NCBI RefSeq assembly: GCF_964355755.1
Contig: NC_092674.1
Coordinates: forward strand, 8,873,001 to 8,937,000
Reading direction: 5' to 3'
Origin: Antedon mediterranea
Taxonomy: Eukaryota > Echinodermata > Crinoidea > Comatulida > Antedonidae
Length of the DNA stretch: 64,000 nt
The notes under the pieces were generated by a model. It did no database searches and had not been told where the DNA came from. It saw only the letters and a list, made by a program, of their open reading frames with translations. Position numbers and translations under genes: made by a program. Numbering within the stretch: position 1 is the stretch's first letter; every line of letters starts with the position of its first letter. Of the stretch, positions 62,721-64,000 are shown piece by piece.

Positions 62721-63081
62721 GATTTGATCATGTCTATTTCTAGCTATGTAGAGTATTAATGTCTATTGCCAGCTCTAGAATAATTCTACACATTTCAAGT
62801 TATTTCTATTGTCTTGTTTAGTACACAATTATAAAAAAATTGGAGATCGTATCCAAGTATGCCGTTCACCGTCATGTGTTCATAGATTACCTAATTCTCG
62901 GTCTGACTTGAAACAGAGTATGCATTTAGTTAGTGTACAATTTATAATATTCGCAATAAAACAATGAATGTCAAATACTATTGTGTAAAAATTAGTCTGA
63001 AATTTACGACACTAAATAAGATAATCCCACCATAATATTTATCCTTTTATAAATATCCTACTGACCTATACTGGTCTCTTA

Positions 63082-63260
63082 AGCTTGGTTCCCACTAGAA
63101 CGTAACGCAAGGACGTAAACGCAACGCAAGCGTTTTAGCCAATGACAAGCGAAGTTATAGACAGTTAGCAATCACAAGCAAATAAGCCATCGCTTGTGAT
63201 TGGTCAATTCACTTGCGTTGCGTTACATCCTTGCGTTGCGTCGCTAGTGGGAACCACGCT
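63082..63260. mobile_element. MITE family A copy 2
   Basis: AGCTTGGTTCCCACTAGAAC to CGCTAGTGGGAACCACGCT, flanked by TTA on both sides. It is the near-exact reverse complement of copy 1 at 7639-7817 and highly similar, so recently active. Confidence 0.85.
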
Positions 63261-63263
63261 TTA

Positions 63264-64000
63264 CAGTATTAGAAACAGTTTTTCCTTCAATCAAAATCAC
63301 TTTCATTGTGGTATTATATTCAATAGAGGAAACAATAGCCTTTTGATTTGGTGGAAAATTAGGTGTCTTTAATTAAAAGGAGATGTACATAATTGGATGT
63401 AAACAAGACTATAAGGTCATGTCTACTAATTAAGTTATCAATCTCATATTTTCCCGAGAAAGAGGGTCACGGACGGCATCATATCATACAAAGCACATGC
63501 CTCTGTATTGAGCATCAATACCCGTAGACTATGGCTATTCAAAATATGTAAACTCAGATTGCCTACATTCCAGCTATAATCAAATTTGAAATTAGATATA
63601 AATAATCAAGGTAATATTTGATCTTTACCTCGGAGAACACATGTGAGTTGATTACTAATGTTAATAACATTAACTTTCATTTTCCACTCGCAATTCGAAT
63701 AAAGCTATTTAATTAAAAAACATCTGCAAAGGTTGATCATCAATTCTTAAACTTAATTTCACATAATTGCAACCATTTTAAATACAGGTTAACTAAACTG
63801 AGTGAATACCAAGGACTGAGCATAATCAATTATTGCTTTGCAGAACAAGAGTTTTAAATTAAAGGCTTCAAAAAGCTAGAAAAAAGGCAAAATATGGAAA
63901 TTTCCATTATTATAAAATACTGTAAATATTTTCAATAGAGGGCTCACTTCACATTTAGATCTTTTCTAAATGTAGACATCAACATTCATTTAAAGAACTG
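63264..64000. other. No supported feature
   Basis: AT-rich end of the window. A GC-richer patch near 63450-63500 does not form a supported exon. Confidence 0.4.

Overview
This is AT-rich, intron-rich nuclear DNA from an animal. The clearest gene is the 3' two-thirds of a very well conserved CASK (calcium/calmodulin-dependent serine protein kinase, a MAGUK scaffold) on the minus strand. The protein is close to the vertebrate one. The surroundings (tRNA-headed SINEs with ATT-repeat tails, Harbinger, Tigger and hAT-type MITEs, many TAGGCCTA palindromes) suggest a marine invertebrate deuterostome, perhaps an echinoderm. That placement is inference from general familiarity, not from a search. No prokaryotic or viral gene was seen, and there are no operons, ribosome binding sites or CRISPR arrays.

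Layout. (1) 1-1524 is the right-hand part of a dispersed element of unknown family, with a near-complete copy at 32979-36697. (2) 10382-1636, minus: a complete 20-exon gene for a protein of about 791 residues, with a charged, helical N-terminal half and a WD-repeat-like C-terminal half. All exon phases join into one open frame of 2376 bases, but I do not recognise the family with certainty. (3) 10.4-15.2 kb is intergenic and/or CASK 3' UTR. (4) 15222-45218, minus: ten secure CASK exons coding the second half of the L27 region, a second L27 segment, PDZ, SH3, the basic hook, the guanylate kinase-like domain and the C-terminal PVSWVY. A 33-base candidate microexon lies between PDZ and SH3. The kinase domain and first L27 part must lie beyond the window or in unrecognised exons above 45.2 kb. 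(5) 45.2-64 kb is presumably CASK intron and upstream sequence, filled with mobile elements, minisatellites and a few candidate exons.

Transposons explain most of the non-coding DNA. Two MITE families have each produced a long minisatellite from their own sequence: a 21-base unit repeated about 40 times at 23864-24703, and a 17-base unit repeated about 35 times at 9223-9825. Other elements with visible ends include two Harbinger-like elements (one with a Myb/SANT-like coding remnant), a Tigger-like MITE nested in the long-inverted-repeat element, two hAT-like elements, TTAA-flanked MITEs and a SINE family sharing one 3' tail.

The most interesting leads are the 3.7 kb element with inverted arms of several hundred bases and degenerate internal repeats, the repeated birth of minisatellites inside MITEs, the unplaced WD-repeat gene, and small isolated exon candidates: plus-strand 37039-37137 with a following AATAAA, minus-strand 59251-59431, and the CASK microexon. 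I found no convincing new defence, toxin or metabolic system.
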